In this document: positions 26,390 through 40,236 of the stretch, one piece after another
Layout: every line of letters starts with the position of its first letter
How positions within the stretch are numbered: position 1 is the first letter of the stretch
Source of the DNA: Lamellibrachia satsuma
Taxonomy: Eukaryota; Annelida; Polychaeta; Sabellida; Siboglinidae
Direction: 5' to 3'
DNA: 64,000 bases
NCBI GenBank assembly: GCA_033239005.1
Contig: BSQZ01000074.1
Span: 732,501 to 796,500, forward strand
Notes under the pieces: generated by a model
What the model saw: the letters and a program-made list of their open reading frames with translations, nothing else
Databases searched by the model: none
What the model was told of the DNA's origin: nothing
Translations under genes and position numbers: made by a program

Positions 26390-26932
26390 TATCATTGCTA
26401 AAAGAGACTTCGCTAAACTCCAGCGAGTACAAAATTGTCTGGCACGTGTGGTTCTCAGGGCGCCTCGGTTTTCACCGTCACTACCACTACTTAAACAGTT
26501 ACACTGGCTTCCAGTTTTTATCGAATTAATTTTAAGCTGTCCACTCTTACATATCGTGCTCTATCTACACAACAACCACCCTACTTGGCTAGTCTTTTGC
26601 ATCTTTCAAATATCCCTAGGCAGCTAAGATCTTATTGTACCTAAAGCAAAATTTAAATTGGGTAAACGTGCTTTCTCTGACGCTGCGCCTAGGGTCTGGA
26701 ATGAACTCCCTATCACTTTGAACACATCTGAAACTATTGTTATTTTCCGACAAAACTCAAGACATCTATTCCAAATTGCTTTTCCACCATAAATGCTCGG
26801 GTGTCCCTCGGTCTGATACTGACTTTTGCGCGTCCCTGTTCACGATTATGCTTAATGAATCTGTTTTTTTGTGCATCTGAGCTCATATTCCTGAGGATAT
26901 AGGCGCCATAAAAGTTAATTATTATTATTATA
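26390..26932 (+). mobile_element. LINE 3' fragment (Jockey/CR1/L2-like reverse transcriptase C-terminus)
   Basis: Translation in shifting frames gives LHWLPVFYRINFKLST and, later, KRAFSDAAPRVWNELPITL, the conserved C-terminal region of these LINEs. It is followed by a GAGGATATAGGCGCCATA tail and a TAATTATTATTATTA end, so this is the true 3' end. 5' truncated and decayed. Confidence 0.7.
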
Positions 26933-27059
26933 AATATGTACTAGTAATAATTATTCTAAAAAATAGTCCACGTTTTTTCTGACAATTCACTGCACCAAAT
27001 TAAAATCACTGCTGCTCCAAGATTCTCCCGCCGAAATTCCTTTTACCAAACTGAATGAC

Positions 27060-27620
27060 AAGGCCCTTGCCGACATGAATAATTTCTCCTACATTTGTAG
27101 TGTAATGTCCAAAGATGGATACTGTTCTATTGACATCAATTAGTGGCTTGGAAAACATGGTGGAGCATTTAAAAAACTCATCAAAATTTTAAGATTAAAG
27201 GGTACAGATAAAAACCAAAATAAAAATGCTCAAAAAGAATATTATACCAGTCATGCTCTATTGCTTTGAAACATGAAAAACAACAAAACAAGAGAACATA
27301 AACTAGCACGTTTTCAGACCACTTCTAAACATTACATTTAATTTATCTAACACGAGGAAGTCCTGAAAAGAGCGATTACAGAGCCAATCAAGTCAACAAT
27401 AATGAAAATAACATGGATATAATTTGAACATATCCTTATGATGCCCCACACAAGAACACCATAGCAGGTGTGGTATTGGAAACCATCTGGAAAAATGAAA
27501 AGAGGACGCCCAAAAGAAACGTACCAACGAACCATCGCAAGAGAGTTTCAAACCCAATAAATAAAGATACATCACCTAAACTGGATCAATGTAGAAATGG
27601 CGTCGATTGTTCTCTGCCTC
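27060..27620 (+). mobile_element. LINE 3' fragment of another type (RTE/craniofacial-protein-2-like)
   Basis: Broken frames show NNFSYICSVMSKDGYCSIDI and later KMKRGRPKETYQRTIARE-like segments, typical of the C-terminus of LINEs with a GRPRxTWxR motif. It sits between two copies of a GAGCTCAGGATATAGGCG-type tail (26880-26932 and 27650-27695). Confidence 0.5.
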
Positions 27621-27628
27621 GTGTGATT

Positions 27629-27695
27629 AATGATTCTGTTTTGTTGCGCCTCTGAGCTCAGGATATAGGCGCCATAGAAGTTAATTATTATTATT
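27629..27695 (+). repeat. second copy of the LINE 3' tail
   Basis: It matches 26858-26932 (CTGAGCTCAGGATATAGGCG and then an ATT tail). Confidence 0.7.
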
Positions 27696-27699
27696 AATT

Positions 27700-28345
27700 T
27701 CCGCATACCATGAAGCAACGTTGATGAAAGTAAGGCGCTAGTGCGGTATATTAATTACAGGTGCGCAATCACTAACCCTGAAATAAAAATAATGAGACCT
27801 CACATTTGAAAGGTTTTTTGAAGTCCATTCAACCAAATAAGCCCCAACAGGCAAACAACTTTGAGGAATACCGTTGATAATTTGTGAAATATCTGACATA
27901 TCAACAGCTACGGCAGCAGCAAAATCGACAACAAAACTGTGTTTTGATCATTTTAAATCATAACACCATATGTTTTTTTGTATTTTTATGTTTTATGTTT
28001 ATAGTAATGTTATTTTTACCAATAAATGCATCATTTGTTTTTACTGTTGACATTATCAAACTTTTTTGTTGATTTTCTGACGGAACCGATGTGCGCAGAC
28101 CGATGCGCAATCAACTTGATTTCAGGGTAAGCGCCAACCTTAGTACCTCAAAAAATAATGAACTCTTGTTCAAAGTGGCCCACAAGTATGAAATAAAACT
28201 TTACTCAACACGTACAGTATGTCCAAGTATACAGAATAACGTCTTAAAAGGACATTATTGAAGATTTAACAACTTATAAATGTGCTACGTTCATCTTGAA
28301 ATGAAAAGCAAAGTGGTGTTCTCAAAACTAGACATAGCATACACA

Positions 28346-28377
<32 letters not shown>

Positions 28378-29470
28378 CGAACGAACGAACGAACGAACGA
28401 ACGAACCCACACAAGCACGCACGCAAGCACACATACGTACTTATGCATGTAAGTATGCCCCATCCCAAATGACCAGGATTACTCCTCATTATTTGGCACC
28501 ATGTTGCATCTCTCTGTGGGTGCACTTATTGGTGTCCTAGCCAAAACATTCCCAACGCTGTAAAGTGCATAAAAAATAATACACATAAAGATACAATTAT
28601 AACACTATATTAAACTGGTATTCTGCTATTGTGGCACCTGTATACATTACTCCTTGTCATATTGAGCCATTTTGCACCCCCATGTGTGCGCAAGCATTGC
28701 TATTCGGGACAATACCCTCTTCCACCCCGTAATGTCACGAGTGCCTAATTTGTCAAACAAATACACAGCTTGGAACACTTTTAAGGAAGTTAAATTGTTG
28801 TTTTAGTATTGCGACACCGTTACTCCTGGTGATTTTGAGCTATATCACATCTCTCTATAGATGCCGGTGTAGATTTCCTGGCCAAACATTCCCCCTCCTT
28901 CTACAAAAAAGCATTAGCGAAATTGCAGGGTGGAGGAAGGTTTTGGTCAGAATATTAACACCTGCTCCCACATAGATATGTCGAATGGTTCAAAATGACT
29001 AGGAGCAACGCCTATGTGCGTCACTATAACAAAACAAAAATTTTAATATGTTTAAAGGGTTACTATTATGTGAGGAAGGTGTAGGGGGTTCATATTGGCC
29101 AAATCCTAGTGGTGATTGGGGTTAAAGTAAACTAATTACAGCAAAGCGTCAGACACTGGTAAGAAAAAATGGCAACTTCAATTTCTTTGTAAGTTAATAC
29201 ATCCCAAAAAGACAGCCCGACCAGTTGTCACAAATTAACATTTCATGTCTACCGGAATATATTTCTCCCCACTACTCGGTCAGAAAGCACGTATACATTC
29301 GGAATAATATACAATTATCAATTAATCATTTATTTACTTATACGCATCATATGCAATATATGTGATTGTAATTAGTAGTACCAATTGACAGGGAGGCGGC
29401 AACGACCACAATTGACAGGGAGGCGGCAACGACCACAATGTCACTATTTGAGGTGGCAAACGCAGGATTC
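27700..29470. other. intergenic stretch with ACGC/AACG array and dispersed repeat copy
   Basis: A CACG then AACG tetranucleotide array at 28341-28408. From about 28620 to 29470 the sequence resembles 30800-31350 (for example CTACAAAAAAGCATTAGCGA, then a variant of GGCAACGACCACAATG), so a dispersed repeat is present twice. No gene. Confidence 0.6.
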
Positions 29471-29477
29471 AATGTCT

Positions 29478-29796
29478 GGGTCCGTATTCTCGTAAACACC
29501 TACGAATTCCTAAGTTTTTCGTAAATGTGGCGGTAATACCGTCCAGGGAGTTCACTCACGGAATATCTGCGTAGACATTATCAGATGTGCTAAATAACGA
29601 TTAGGCTTACTGAAGTATTACATAATCCATGTTGAATCTTAGCCAAGACTTGTAGAATTGCACTATAATATTAAATTTGCCATGTTGTTTTGGTATGAAA
29701 TATTCTGTGAGTGACCGCCCCCGGATGTAGCTTTTGTCGCCATATTTATGGAAAACTCGAGTTATGAATGCGTAAGTCTTTCGAGAATACGGGACC
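29478..29796. mobile_element. MITE-like element with about 32-bp inverted ends
   Basis: The left end GGGTCCGTATTCTCGTAAAC and the reverse complement of the right end (TGGTCCCGTATTCTCGAAAG) align over about 32 bp. The body of about 320 bp has no transposase. No clear target duplication was identified. Confidence 0.65.
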
Positions 29797-30099
29797 AGCT
29801 GCATGGTGAAATTCTTTGGACGATTATCTGGCAAGCATAAGGTCTAGTCATGTAAGACATTACTTTACACGCACGCAAGCACATTACGCAAATCCTTTCG
29901 AAATGCAAAGAAACTTACAAAGAAGCATTCAACTAAAAAATAAATATAACAAAAAACTAACGCAAATATACGATTGGTTTAAAGTTAGCAAAGCATATAA
30001 AACTGTTATAATTATAATTAAACTGATACATTTCCATCACTTGTCTTCAGGCCACGTGATGAAGTCTTGTCCAAACAAGTATGTACCAACAAGTCACCC

Positions 30100-31450
30100 G
30101 TAGCGTTACTGCAAGGAAGCACATAATACGGTCATTCATTATGAAGAACTGTCAGCTTATTCTCGTTTAAGACGCACACAATGAACGCACGCACGTACCC
30201 ACGCACGTATATACACGCATTCATTCATGCATGCTTGATGCATACCTACATAATACATGCATACATATTTACATACATGCGTACTCATGTAAGTAAGCAT
30301 GTAAGCATGCAAGCGTGCAAGCACGTAAGCATGTAAGTTTGTATGCATGAATAATTGCCTGCACGCATGCATGCATGCCTAGATGCATTAAATTGTCGAT
30401 GACACGGTTTCTGCAAGTTCGAAATACCTTCATGGTAATACAATCCATGGTTTTACACAAACAACCGATATATTCATCTCTAAATATTCACAGCGATCGT
30501 GTAGGCACTACCCCGCTCACGTTATTTGCGGTTTCTTGCTTACATATTGTTCGCCTAAAGTCCTCCTAGAGAGTTAAACTGGTCGTTTGTCGTCATATAT
30601 ACTAATATATACTAACCAGATTAAATATTTTAATTCATAAAAGCCATTCCGAAATTTGTGAACAATGACAAACCCCATTACCTCTCCAGTCATGGTAAAT
30701 AATATATACTTTATTATACTTTAATTACATTGACACTAGTACCATTTTGCTGTATTACCCAAATGGAAATCAATCTGGCATGATATTCTAATGATGTAGC
30801 TTTGTCAATGTTTTCGTTGTGTGCTAGTTGTTCCCTATTCTGCACGATGATTTGGCCCATGTGAATACACTACACCTGCGTCACATAATGTCACCTATTT
30901 AAACATATTAAAAACGTTATCCCACACTGGAGGGTCGCGTGTGCCTGTTTTGTCCAACAAATGCATATTAAGATAACTCCCCCACCTTCGACAAAAAAGG
31001 CACTTGCGAAAGTACAGGAAGGTTTTGGGCAGAATATCAACACCTACACCCACATATTAACATTTCGTATATACGGGAATACACTGCTCTGACACTAGTC
31101 GTCCACAAAGTGATGTTAGCGCGCTCAGGCATTCATGATAGTATACAATTGTCAATAAATAATTTGTTTACTTATACACATCATATGCGATATATGGGGG
31201 TACTTAGTAATGCAGATTGAGAGGGAGACAGCAACGACCACAATGTGTTGGCATGATTATGACTGCTACTTGGGGAATTTTTGTGGACCATTATCTGGCA
31301 AGGATAAAATGTAGTCATGTTATACTTTATTTTACACGAACGCACGCACGAACGCACGTGTGTACGCACGTGTATATAATAGGATGGACAATCATAGTGC
31401 TGGACAAACTTTCGCAGGCAGTGCGATATGATCCATACAAGAACTGTGCT
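30100..31450. other. intergenic stretch with second copy of dispersed repeat
   Basis: Degenerate GCATGTAAGCATG-type repeats at 30180-30380. Second copy of the 28.6-29.9 kb repeat at about 30800-31350, including TGGACCATTATCTGGCAAGG, which matches 29817-29836 in variant form. No gene seen. Confidence 0.55.
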
Positions 31451-31544
31451 AGATTTAACAGATTCTTTGTATAGCAGCTCGAAATAAATATTTCATTGCC
31501 AAATTACGTTTCGCATGCTTATTACAAACACCAATGTTTTCTAC

Positions 31545-34500
31545 CTGTAATTCAGTCAGTTGAGCCTTAACTTCTTTAGCGCTGATGCGGTCACTCGGTT
31601 GGAACGTGGCCATCTGAGCAATGATATCTTTGATCTTCCCTAGCAGCGGTTCTTCTGTGTCATTGTGAGGGGCAACATTGGGCTGAGGTCGTTTTTGTTC
31701 ATCGGCTTTCACCATTTCATATCCGATGGGCGTCACGTTTCCTCCCCCTACATTCCCAAAATATTGGCTGTGTCTGGCTATGATTATTGATATACAGATA
31801 ATTGTTATTTCTATGGTATTTGTCAAACGTGTGTACATTAATCCGTGACATCATGTATAATAATAATAATAATAATAATTGCAGTTAGGTAAACAATAAG
31901 GAGGTAGATGTATCACTGAACAAAAACGTGCTTTAGATAGCGTGCATTATGCGTTTGAACATTGCAAGAGGATACGTTGGCAGTATTTGCGTGTTTACAA
32001 AACTCAATATCTTACCCAATCGTGGGTAGAGCGGATCTCGACACACTGTGTGCTGGATCATAGACAAATATGTAAGTCCGAGAGCAAACACATCCACGGA
32101 ACTATCGTACTGTGATCGTTGGAAGAGTTCTGGGGCTTGGAAGAGGGGAGTGCCAACAATCGATTTGTAAAGCCCAAAAGTGTCTGCACTATCAGCCATT
32201 TTGGCAAAACCAAAATCAGCCACTTTTGCCAACAGTGTGCCGTTACCTATAATCATTTCACAATGTAATGTCATTACAAAATAGCAATACTACACTAGGT
32301 AGTACACAAATGTAGTAATGGCGTTACCTTGGTATACGTTATATTATTTATGTCTGCACGACAATTCCTACTATACGAATTGGGAACAGAAACGATCATC
32401 GTTTCAACGTTATGATATCCTTGATTTACTTACAAAAGCAAATACGTTTCTTTGCACCAGACGCTATGCATCAACCAGTTGTTTTCATTCCTGCATCGTT
32501 ATTTCATTAACAAAGAAAAATAATATAACATACCTTCTCTGAACAACAAGATATTAGCTGGCTTTATATCTCGATGAATCATTCGCGAATCTTCCTCGTG
32601 CATGTGCGCGATGCCGCTTGCACTCCCAACCATTAGGTGCAGTTTCTCGCGTAGTTCGAGCTGATACGTGCCCATATATTTTTCCAGGTCTCCATCAGTG
32701 CAAAACTCCATCACCATCCATACGGCATTTTTCTAGATGATGAAATCGAGTAGATGCACCAGGTTAGGGTGTTTTTTGAGTTGCATCATGTGGCGTATTT
32801 CATCTTCAGCCATGCATCTATTTTTACCCATGTCGATGGTCAACTTCTTGACTGCAACAATTGTGTCCGTTTGTTTTTTCTTGCCCTTGTACACAATGCC
32901 GAAGCTGCCGGACCCGATAACGTCCAATAGATTGACAACGTATTTCCCTAAGTCGTGCTGCAAATAGATAAGTAGAACTATGGAAAGACATGACCTTGCT
33001 TTTAGGAATCCATGTTGAGATGTATTTATTAATTTATGTTTTACAAGGAATTCCACCATATGGTCTCTAATTAATGTTTCGAGTAATTTACATACAACTG
33101 ATGTTAAACTAACTGGTCTGTAATTTTCTGGCTTCTTCCTCGATCCCTTCTTAAATAGCGGTGTAATGTTTCCTTCTTTCCATTCTGAAGGAACTATTCC
33201 TTCTTCTAGTGACAAGTTGCAAGTGGTGTACTAATTTGCTCAACAATTTCCTTAAGCAGTTTTGGTGGTATCCCATCAACTCCAGGTGATTTATTATCTT
33301 TCGTCTTCTTAATTTTCTTTGCTATCATTTCAGGAGTTACAAATATCTGCCCTAAATGTTCTGATTTATTGACCTCAAATTTAGTCAATGAAACTGGAAG
33401 TGAGCTGATATCTTCTGTGGTAAAGACTGAGCTGAAATACTCATTCAGGACCTCTGCCATTTGGAACCCGTCTGAAATTATGTATTCACTGTATGAGGAT
33501 AACACAAAAGTACAAAATGCTATAAAGGAAGTTAGTAAAGGGGAATGTATCATAATGGGAGATTTTAACCATGGACATATACAATGGAAACCTCTAGAGA
33601 GTACAGGGGGTGAGGACCAACAATTTCTATTTTTAATTCAGGAGAGCTTCCTTACTCAGCACGTGCTAGAACCAACCAGTGGAGAAAATGTATTACATAC
33701 AGTTTAATCATCACAAAAAGAATTAGTGGACAATGTAAAAATACTTGAACCATTGGGTAACAGTGACCACAATCAAATACATTTTTACATTAATGTAAAA
33801 TCAGAAAGTAAACATTAAAAAGGTATAGGATAAACTTCCACAAAGGTAACTATAAATATATGAGAAAATACTTAGCAAAGTTAGATTAGAATAGCATGCT
33901 GATGAATAAGACCGCAACTGAATGTTGGAATATTTTAAAATATGAAATTGAGAGTATCATCGATAATTTTTTTCCCTTGAAAAATCAAGGAAAACGGTCT
34001 AGAAAGAAACATTTGTCAAAAGAAGCTATTTGAAAAATAGTATTTAAGCAAACTATGTGGAAGGTTTATAGGCGTACCAGAAAGGATGAAGACTATGCAA
34101 ATTACAAAGAGGCACTTAACCTGGCTACACCTGAAATTAGAAAATCTAAAAGAAACTTTGAAAACAAATTGGCAGGTAATATAAAACATTACAGCAAGAG
34201 TTTATATGCTTATGTAAGGAGTAAACACAAAGTTCGAGATAAGGTCGGACCACAGGAAAACAACAGGGGAAACTTAATTTCAGACGGGTTTCAAATGGCA
34301 GAGGTCCTGAATGAGTATTTCAGCTCAGTTTTTACCACAGAATATATCAGCTCACTTCCAGTTCCATTTACTAAATTTGAGGGCAATATATCAGAACATT
34401 TATGGCAGTTACTTGTAACTCCTGAAATGATAGCAACCGAAATTAAGAAGATGAAAGTTAATAAATCACCTGGAGTTGATGGGATACCACCAAAACTGCT

Positions 34501-35283
34501 TAAGGAAATTGTTGAGCAATAGAAGAAGGAATAGTTCCTTCAGAATGGAAAGAGGCAATCATTACGCCACTATTTAAGTAGGGATCGAGGAAAAAGCCAG
34601 AAAATTACAGACCAGTGAGTTTAACATCAGTTGTATGTAAATTACTCGAAACATTAATTAGATACCACATGGTGGAATTCCTTGTAAAACATAAATTAAT
34701 AAATACATATCAACATGGATTCCTAAAAGCAAGGTCATGTCTAACTAATATCTTTTGTTTTTTGAAGAAATTACAAAGTGGGTAGATGAATGGTCACCAG
34801 TGGATGTTGTCTACTTAGATTTTAAGAAAGCTTTCGATAAAGTGCCACATTAAAGATTGTTACTTAAACGAAAAGCCCATGGTATAGGAAATGATGTAAT
34901 CAACTGGATAGAAAAGTGGCTTACACACATAACACAGAGAGTAATAGTAGATGGTGAGATTTCAATTGATAGATATTTGATAAGGGTGGGCTACACATAG
35001 ATGAGAAAATTGTTGTACTCTCGATAAGCCAATGGCTTCCTTGTCCACTTGTCATCTGGAACCTGTTGTTTGGGATGGCTATCTTGTTAAATCATGTGGG
35101 TTGACTTCTTTTTAATATTACAATTACCACATCATACTTACTTGTTTCTTATTGTTACTGACCTTGACATTGTCACATTCCTGTGTTGGAAACTTCAATA
35201 ACATTGCCAATGCACTTCCAGAAGCAAGGATTGCACTAGCACCGAAAGCCACCATACTCATATTCAAAGACATGATTGGATAT
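31545..35283 (-). CDS. host Ser/Thr protein kinase gene, spliced, with one in-frame stop
   Basis: Four exons with matching phases: 35283-35163 (ATG at 35273, 37 codons, hydrophobic N-terminus MSLNMSMVAFGASAILASGS), 32957-32534, 32246-32016 and 31747-31545, each with GT and AG borders. Exon 2 has the glycine loop GSGSFGIVYKG, VAVKK (ATP-anchoring Lys), VMEFCTDGDLEKY (hinge) and HRDIKPANILL (catalytic loop). Exon 3 has ADFGFAKM (Mg-binding) and GTPLFQAPELF. Exon 4 carries the C-lobe end QPSDRISAKEVKAQL. HRDIKPxN marks a Ser/Thr kinase. A TAG at 32735-32733 interrupts exon 2 between the alpha-C/beta-4 region and the hinge, so this copy may be a pseudogene or the base an error. A further 3' exon is expected after 31545. 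Confidence 0.85.
32975..33478 (-). mobile_element. CR1-like LINE fragment (reverse transcriptase), inverted copy in a kinase intron
   Basis: Minus-strand frames read FQMAEVLNEYFSSVFTTED, NKSPGVDGIPPKLLKEI and YRPVSLTSVVCKLLETL, the fingers of a CR1/L2-like RT. The same segments occur on the plus strand at 34280-34700. It lies in the intron between kinase exons 1 and 2. Confidence 0.8.
33479..35095 (+). mobile_element. CR1-like LINE, internally deleted, head-to-head with the inverted copy
   Basis: The plus strand starts in the endonuclease domain (CIIMGDFNHGHIQW), continues through SDHNQIHF, a linker, and the RT (NKSPGVDGIPPKLL; DVVYLDFKKAFDKVPH with the first palm Asp), and then jumps from VIVDGE to the 3' end YLIRVGYT. 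The 3' UTR matches that of the LINE at 46.6-47.5 kb. Several stops break the frame. Confidence 0.82.
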
Positions 35284-35399
35284 CTGCAGACAATAAATAT
35301 GTGATATATCAACAGCAAGTTCCAGAAAATACATTTTAAACGGTGATTGAAGATATACTTAAAAAAAGACAATTTACTGGATTGACCCAAAATGTACTT

Positions 35400-36939
35400 T
35401 AAATTGTTAATTAGAGTACAATTTTGTTATAAACTGAACGTTTACAGTTAGGGTTGTAGTAGCAAATTCAGTGGTCAAAAGGGGCACCATTGGCTGTAAG
35501 GTGCAATAATTTAATTAATTTAATAAATTTAATATGCAAAAATCACATCATGTTCAACAAATATGCACATCCCTGATGTGGATAAACTGTATCGATGCAC
35601 GTTGGAAGGATTGAGAACCAATGCAAAATGCCGAAGGCAAATACCTCACTTTGTTTTTTAAACTGCCTTGTTTTTATGAGGGATTATCCATCAATGAATT
35701 CCAAAACGCATTTCTGTTTTTCACATTGCTGCAACAGTTGACATATAGAACCATTGGCGAACTGTTGACTCCACATGTGCAAAGTATTACATTGAATGAA
35801 AACATCATCTATTATCATGGTTTTGTCAGGGGGTGTATGATCATGAGCTTCTCTGTTCCAGTGTGTACACGTCGATCTTGTTGTTACACACATACACGCA
35901 CGCACGCACGCACGCACACACGCACGCACGCACGCACGCACACACACACATACATACACTACTTGTTGTTTCCTCTTAGCTGTATGTTGTTTGTCAATTG
36001 AAAAACAGTGAAGTTGCCGAGTTATTCTAGCACGAGAACCTAACATGTCAATTGTCCATGGTAGCTGTCACTTGATGAGAAACTGAGCATTTAATTGCGT
36101 GAACACATATATCACTGGAGAAAGGGGTGCCTCTTCAACCAGACAATTGCTCGACGATTCCATGCGCTGATGTTGTTGTCATTGATGGTGCAACAGCTGT
36201 GAAACTTCTGTATTGTCACCAAAACAAAAACGGCTCTATATCACACATTTCTTGAGGTATAGTGAAATTGGTTTTGATGGCCGCCCTCAATAGAATTGGA
36301 TGACATGAATGTCGGATAAGGTCAAAAGTAAAATACTTGAAATAGCTGCCCCTGAAAACTTATAAGTGTCATGTATTTTATCATTAAATGCACAATTCAA
36401 CCATGTATACTGAAATTTAGAAATGTCAAGATCAGTGACATTTGACCTTGAAATTCAAAGTCAAGAACACAAAATCTGAAGAGGATCCGGGTCTAATCTG
36501 ATTATATGTAAAATGTTACATACAGGGTAAAATTTTCATAGTATTGTCCAGCAAATAATATTATTTTCCCTTAGATACCCTGCTATATAGGATTCTCATT
36601 GAGTTCCACTTGTTCATTCCCACTCTTGTTCAAGTGCTATGCCGAAATGCTTCAAAGTTACTCTGACATATTCTTTCACACAAATAGCGCGCCATTTATG
36701 CTGGGCAGTCTGTAAAATCATACACAGCTCAACTGAATAGAAATGCTTGTCAGTGATTGGTTAACAGGGTTCGGGCGGATTAACTTGGATTTAGCACCTT
36801 TGGTAAATAAACTTTAATAGATTTAGTGTTTTTTTAAACAATATTTGATTGCATGAAACTAATAAGATAACACTATAAATTGGTACCAATAATTTTTTTT
36901 GGGGGACCAAAAGTGGATTTATACCCTTTTGAAATGAAA

Positions 36940-36940
<1 letters not shown>
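35400..36940. other. intergenic stretch
   Basis: A short CACG/CGCA array at 35890-35950. No gene or clear repeat otherwise. Confidence 0.5.
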
Positions 36941-37252
<312 letters not shown>

Positions 37253-37259
37253 CGATCCG

Positions 37260-39290
37260 GACTCTTCCTGCTGCCCTCGTATTGTCGTTTTCTGTTTTGA
37301 TTTAGTGTATGTTTTATTTCAGTTTAGCTGTATGACATATATTTGGTATAGGGATATATTCATTGGCATGTGTATCGATGCTCATGACAGGTTCCTGCAA
37401 CAGCTGACTGATGGCATTCATTAAACTAGTCCGACATATCGAAACGTAGTTCTATTCATTGTCAGCATAAACGGTCGATCAGTCGATAACAAAGTGTTGC
37501 CTGGCATTAGACAAATGCTTTTGTCTTCTCACAATGCTGGTGCATATTCACTTGAAATTCATCAAATGTCTTCATGCAAATATATGTTATCGAGCGAGCG
37601 AACCACTCATGTCTACGTAGCTACATACTTCGATATGGTGTAATATCAAATAAAGCAAACTTTTTGTCTTTCTTTTATTGTTACATGTTATTACTGAAAT
37701 ACAAACAGATAAAGTTATAATTTTTTCAAAAATATTAATTTAATTCTATGATCGGTCATTAATCTAACATCGATCAGTTAGATAAAACAATGACAATTTT
37801 ACCAATTCCCAACACTACAAAATAATATCCTCATCTACTTGAAATTGAGAGGTTTCTTGACTAGCATTAGGACTTTACCAAATGAAGTGAAGATGTGCAC
37901 AATTTGGTATTAAATGTAAGTTGTGGCAGAGGTGATACGATACATTTTCACACATACGCAGAGGTTGGCTGCAGTATTCACATGGCCACAACAAGTAGAG
38001 AGCGTAAATACGTTATGTTCTGATGATTGTGTAAAATATACGTGTCCGGCAAAGTATTGTGTCGTTGCTGATTTGAAAATTTACGTGCATGTCATCGAAA
38101 TGAATGAGGCACACAAAGAACATCACCACGGCTCCTCCGGAGCAAACCGACCAATGTAACGATTTGATTTCACGTTGCTCTAAAGTATTTTTCAGACGAC
38201 GTTGCAGTGTTTGCAACGCGTACAGAACGTCGCATAGCCTCGCAGGAAATAATACAACACATGGATTACACGTGGACGATTCGTTTGGGCCCGATGATCG
38301 TGAACTCATACTCAGCAATGCATAGCAACAGGCTATCTCACTTAGTTGACAAAGCGACGCTAACTGACGTCTATTTCTGTATCGCTATTGTTTGCACAGG
38401 CTTCCCAGATGGTCAAGCACGTGAACCGCCGTTTCGCTGTGGCTGCAGCCAATCTTTACAACGCGTAAACTGACTCGGCTTAGACTATTCATATTGTGCA
38501 ACTATAACGATAAGTACCGTAGCAGTGCCGCAGTACAACTAGTCGGCCTCATCACTTTATATTGAACTACGATGAAGAAAATAAATGTATTTGGTAAATG
38601 TTCACGTAAACTACAAAATTACTATATTGTCATAAATTAAATGACCTGTTAGCGTGTAAGCGTGTTTTCGTTTTGGTAAAATCTTAATATAGTTTTATGA
38701 TAATCATGCCATATTTGGAAAAACGCCACATAATTATCTCGATTGATTGTACAATATATAATTATTTATTATTAATATCATTATAATTTTTAATAGTTTT
38801 ATTAATAATTACCTAATTGTTTGCTAAGTGTTGCGTGTGCATTTGGGTGAACTTAGTACAGTGTATTTTAAACCGGCACATTTACAATTTCAAATATTTT
38901 TATTTTTAATCATCGAAATATAATTTTTTTCTGGAGTTGAATATGCTATCCACTGAATTAGGCATCCATGGCAACTTCACCAAGATGTTGTAATATTCCC
39001 ATCCAAAAAAAAATCATGTCAAGTGGAGAAGGAGGCCATTGGAGTATCCATTGTCCAACGATTATTCATCTATGTGTAATACTTCCTTCATGTGTATTGA
39101 TAAATGTATGTTTAAACATATTCACGTTGTTAGCATATTTGCAGTAAAAATAACATGTGTTCCATTTATTTATCATCAGTGAGAATGAGTACTTTCCGAT
39201 ATATAATATATTCCCTTTCTTAAACTAAGCAATGTTTCTATCAATACTGCTATAACAATTTACTATCATGAAAAATGTTATCATCTTCAT
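37260..39290. other. intergenic stretch with a dispersed repeat
   Basis: The part at 38160-38440 (TTTCAGACGACGTTGCAGTG, later GACAAAGCGACGCTAACTGACG) resembles 54290-54600. No gene is supported. Confidence 0.5.
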
Positions 39291-39299
39291 ATCCTTGCA

Positions 39300-40088
39300 T
39301 CTAATGTTTCTAAGCCACGTTATTTTATAAATTTTTCATTATTAAGGTTTCTCAGTCCTGAAGTTAGCTTAGCTGCTCCCCTCTGTATAATGTTAGTATA
39401 TATATATGCCTTTCTTGCGTGCGACACGGCTTCCAAGCTTCTAAATGTGGCATCACTGTTGCTTTACACCGAATTATAATTGTCTTTTATGTTATATTTA
39501 TCTTAATCAAAACGATGATTTGATTGCTCTTTGAAGCTGCAAATCCACACTGCTCTGACATTTCCATGTCAACACTCATTGGTATCCCTAAGTTCTTTTC
39601 TTTTAAGGTAGTATTTTGAGCAAAATTTCAAATTTCTCGATGTAAATCCAAATTCCCGTGTCCTGTGTGTAAGCATTTACATTTCCTAGAATTAAATAAC
39701 ATCTACTATTTGCCAGACCATTAATTTTGAATAATTCGCCTCTTTGTAATTTGTGCAGTCTTCGTCACGCCTATAATCCTTCCACATAATATGCTTGTAA
39801 GTAGTTGTTAATAACTTATTTTGACAAATGTTTCTTCCTATATGGTTTTTTTGTTTCGTTTAAGGAAACAAATATATTAGTGATGCTCTCAAACTCATAT
39901 TTTAATAGGGTCCAGCATAATATTGCTGTCCTATTATTCAGTATGTTATTCCAACCTACCTTAGCTAAGCACTTTCTGATATCTTTATATTTGCCTTTGC
40001 GGAAGTTTCTCCTGCATTGCTTCTTAGTTCCACTCTCTATTTTTAGTTTGATGTCAAAATGTATTAGACTATGATTACTGATACTCAA
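39300..40088 (-). mobile_element. CR1-like LINE fragment (endonuclease end and RT end), minus strand
   Basis: The frame 39816-40088 has SLIHFDIKLKIESGTKKQC, the linker after the endonuclease domain and similar to the plus-strand LINE at 33.7-34 kb. Minus-strand frames at 39300-39610 give the C-terminal DMEMSEQCGFAASKSNQ-type segment also present in the LINE at 46.8 kb. The middle of the RT is missing. Confidence 0.6.
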
Positions 40089-40236
40089 TGCTTCTCTTTC
40101 TAATATTATTTCGGAAGCCAGAATTTATTTCTTAGCATAACTCTACCTTTCCTTCTTCCTATTCTGGCTTTATAAAATATTACATAACATGTCAAAACAT
40201 TACATACATTATATCATAACATTTCGTTCGCTTCTC

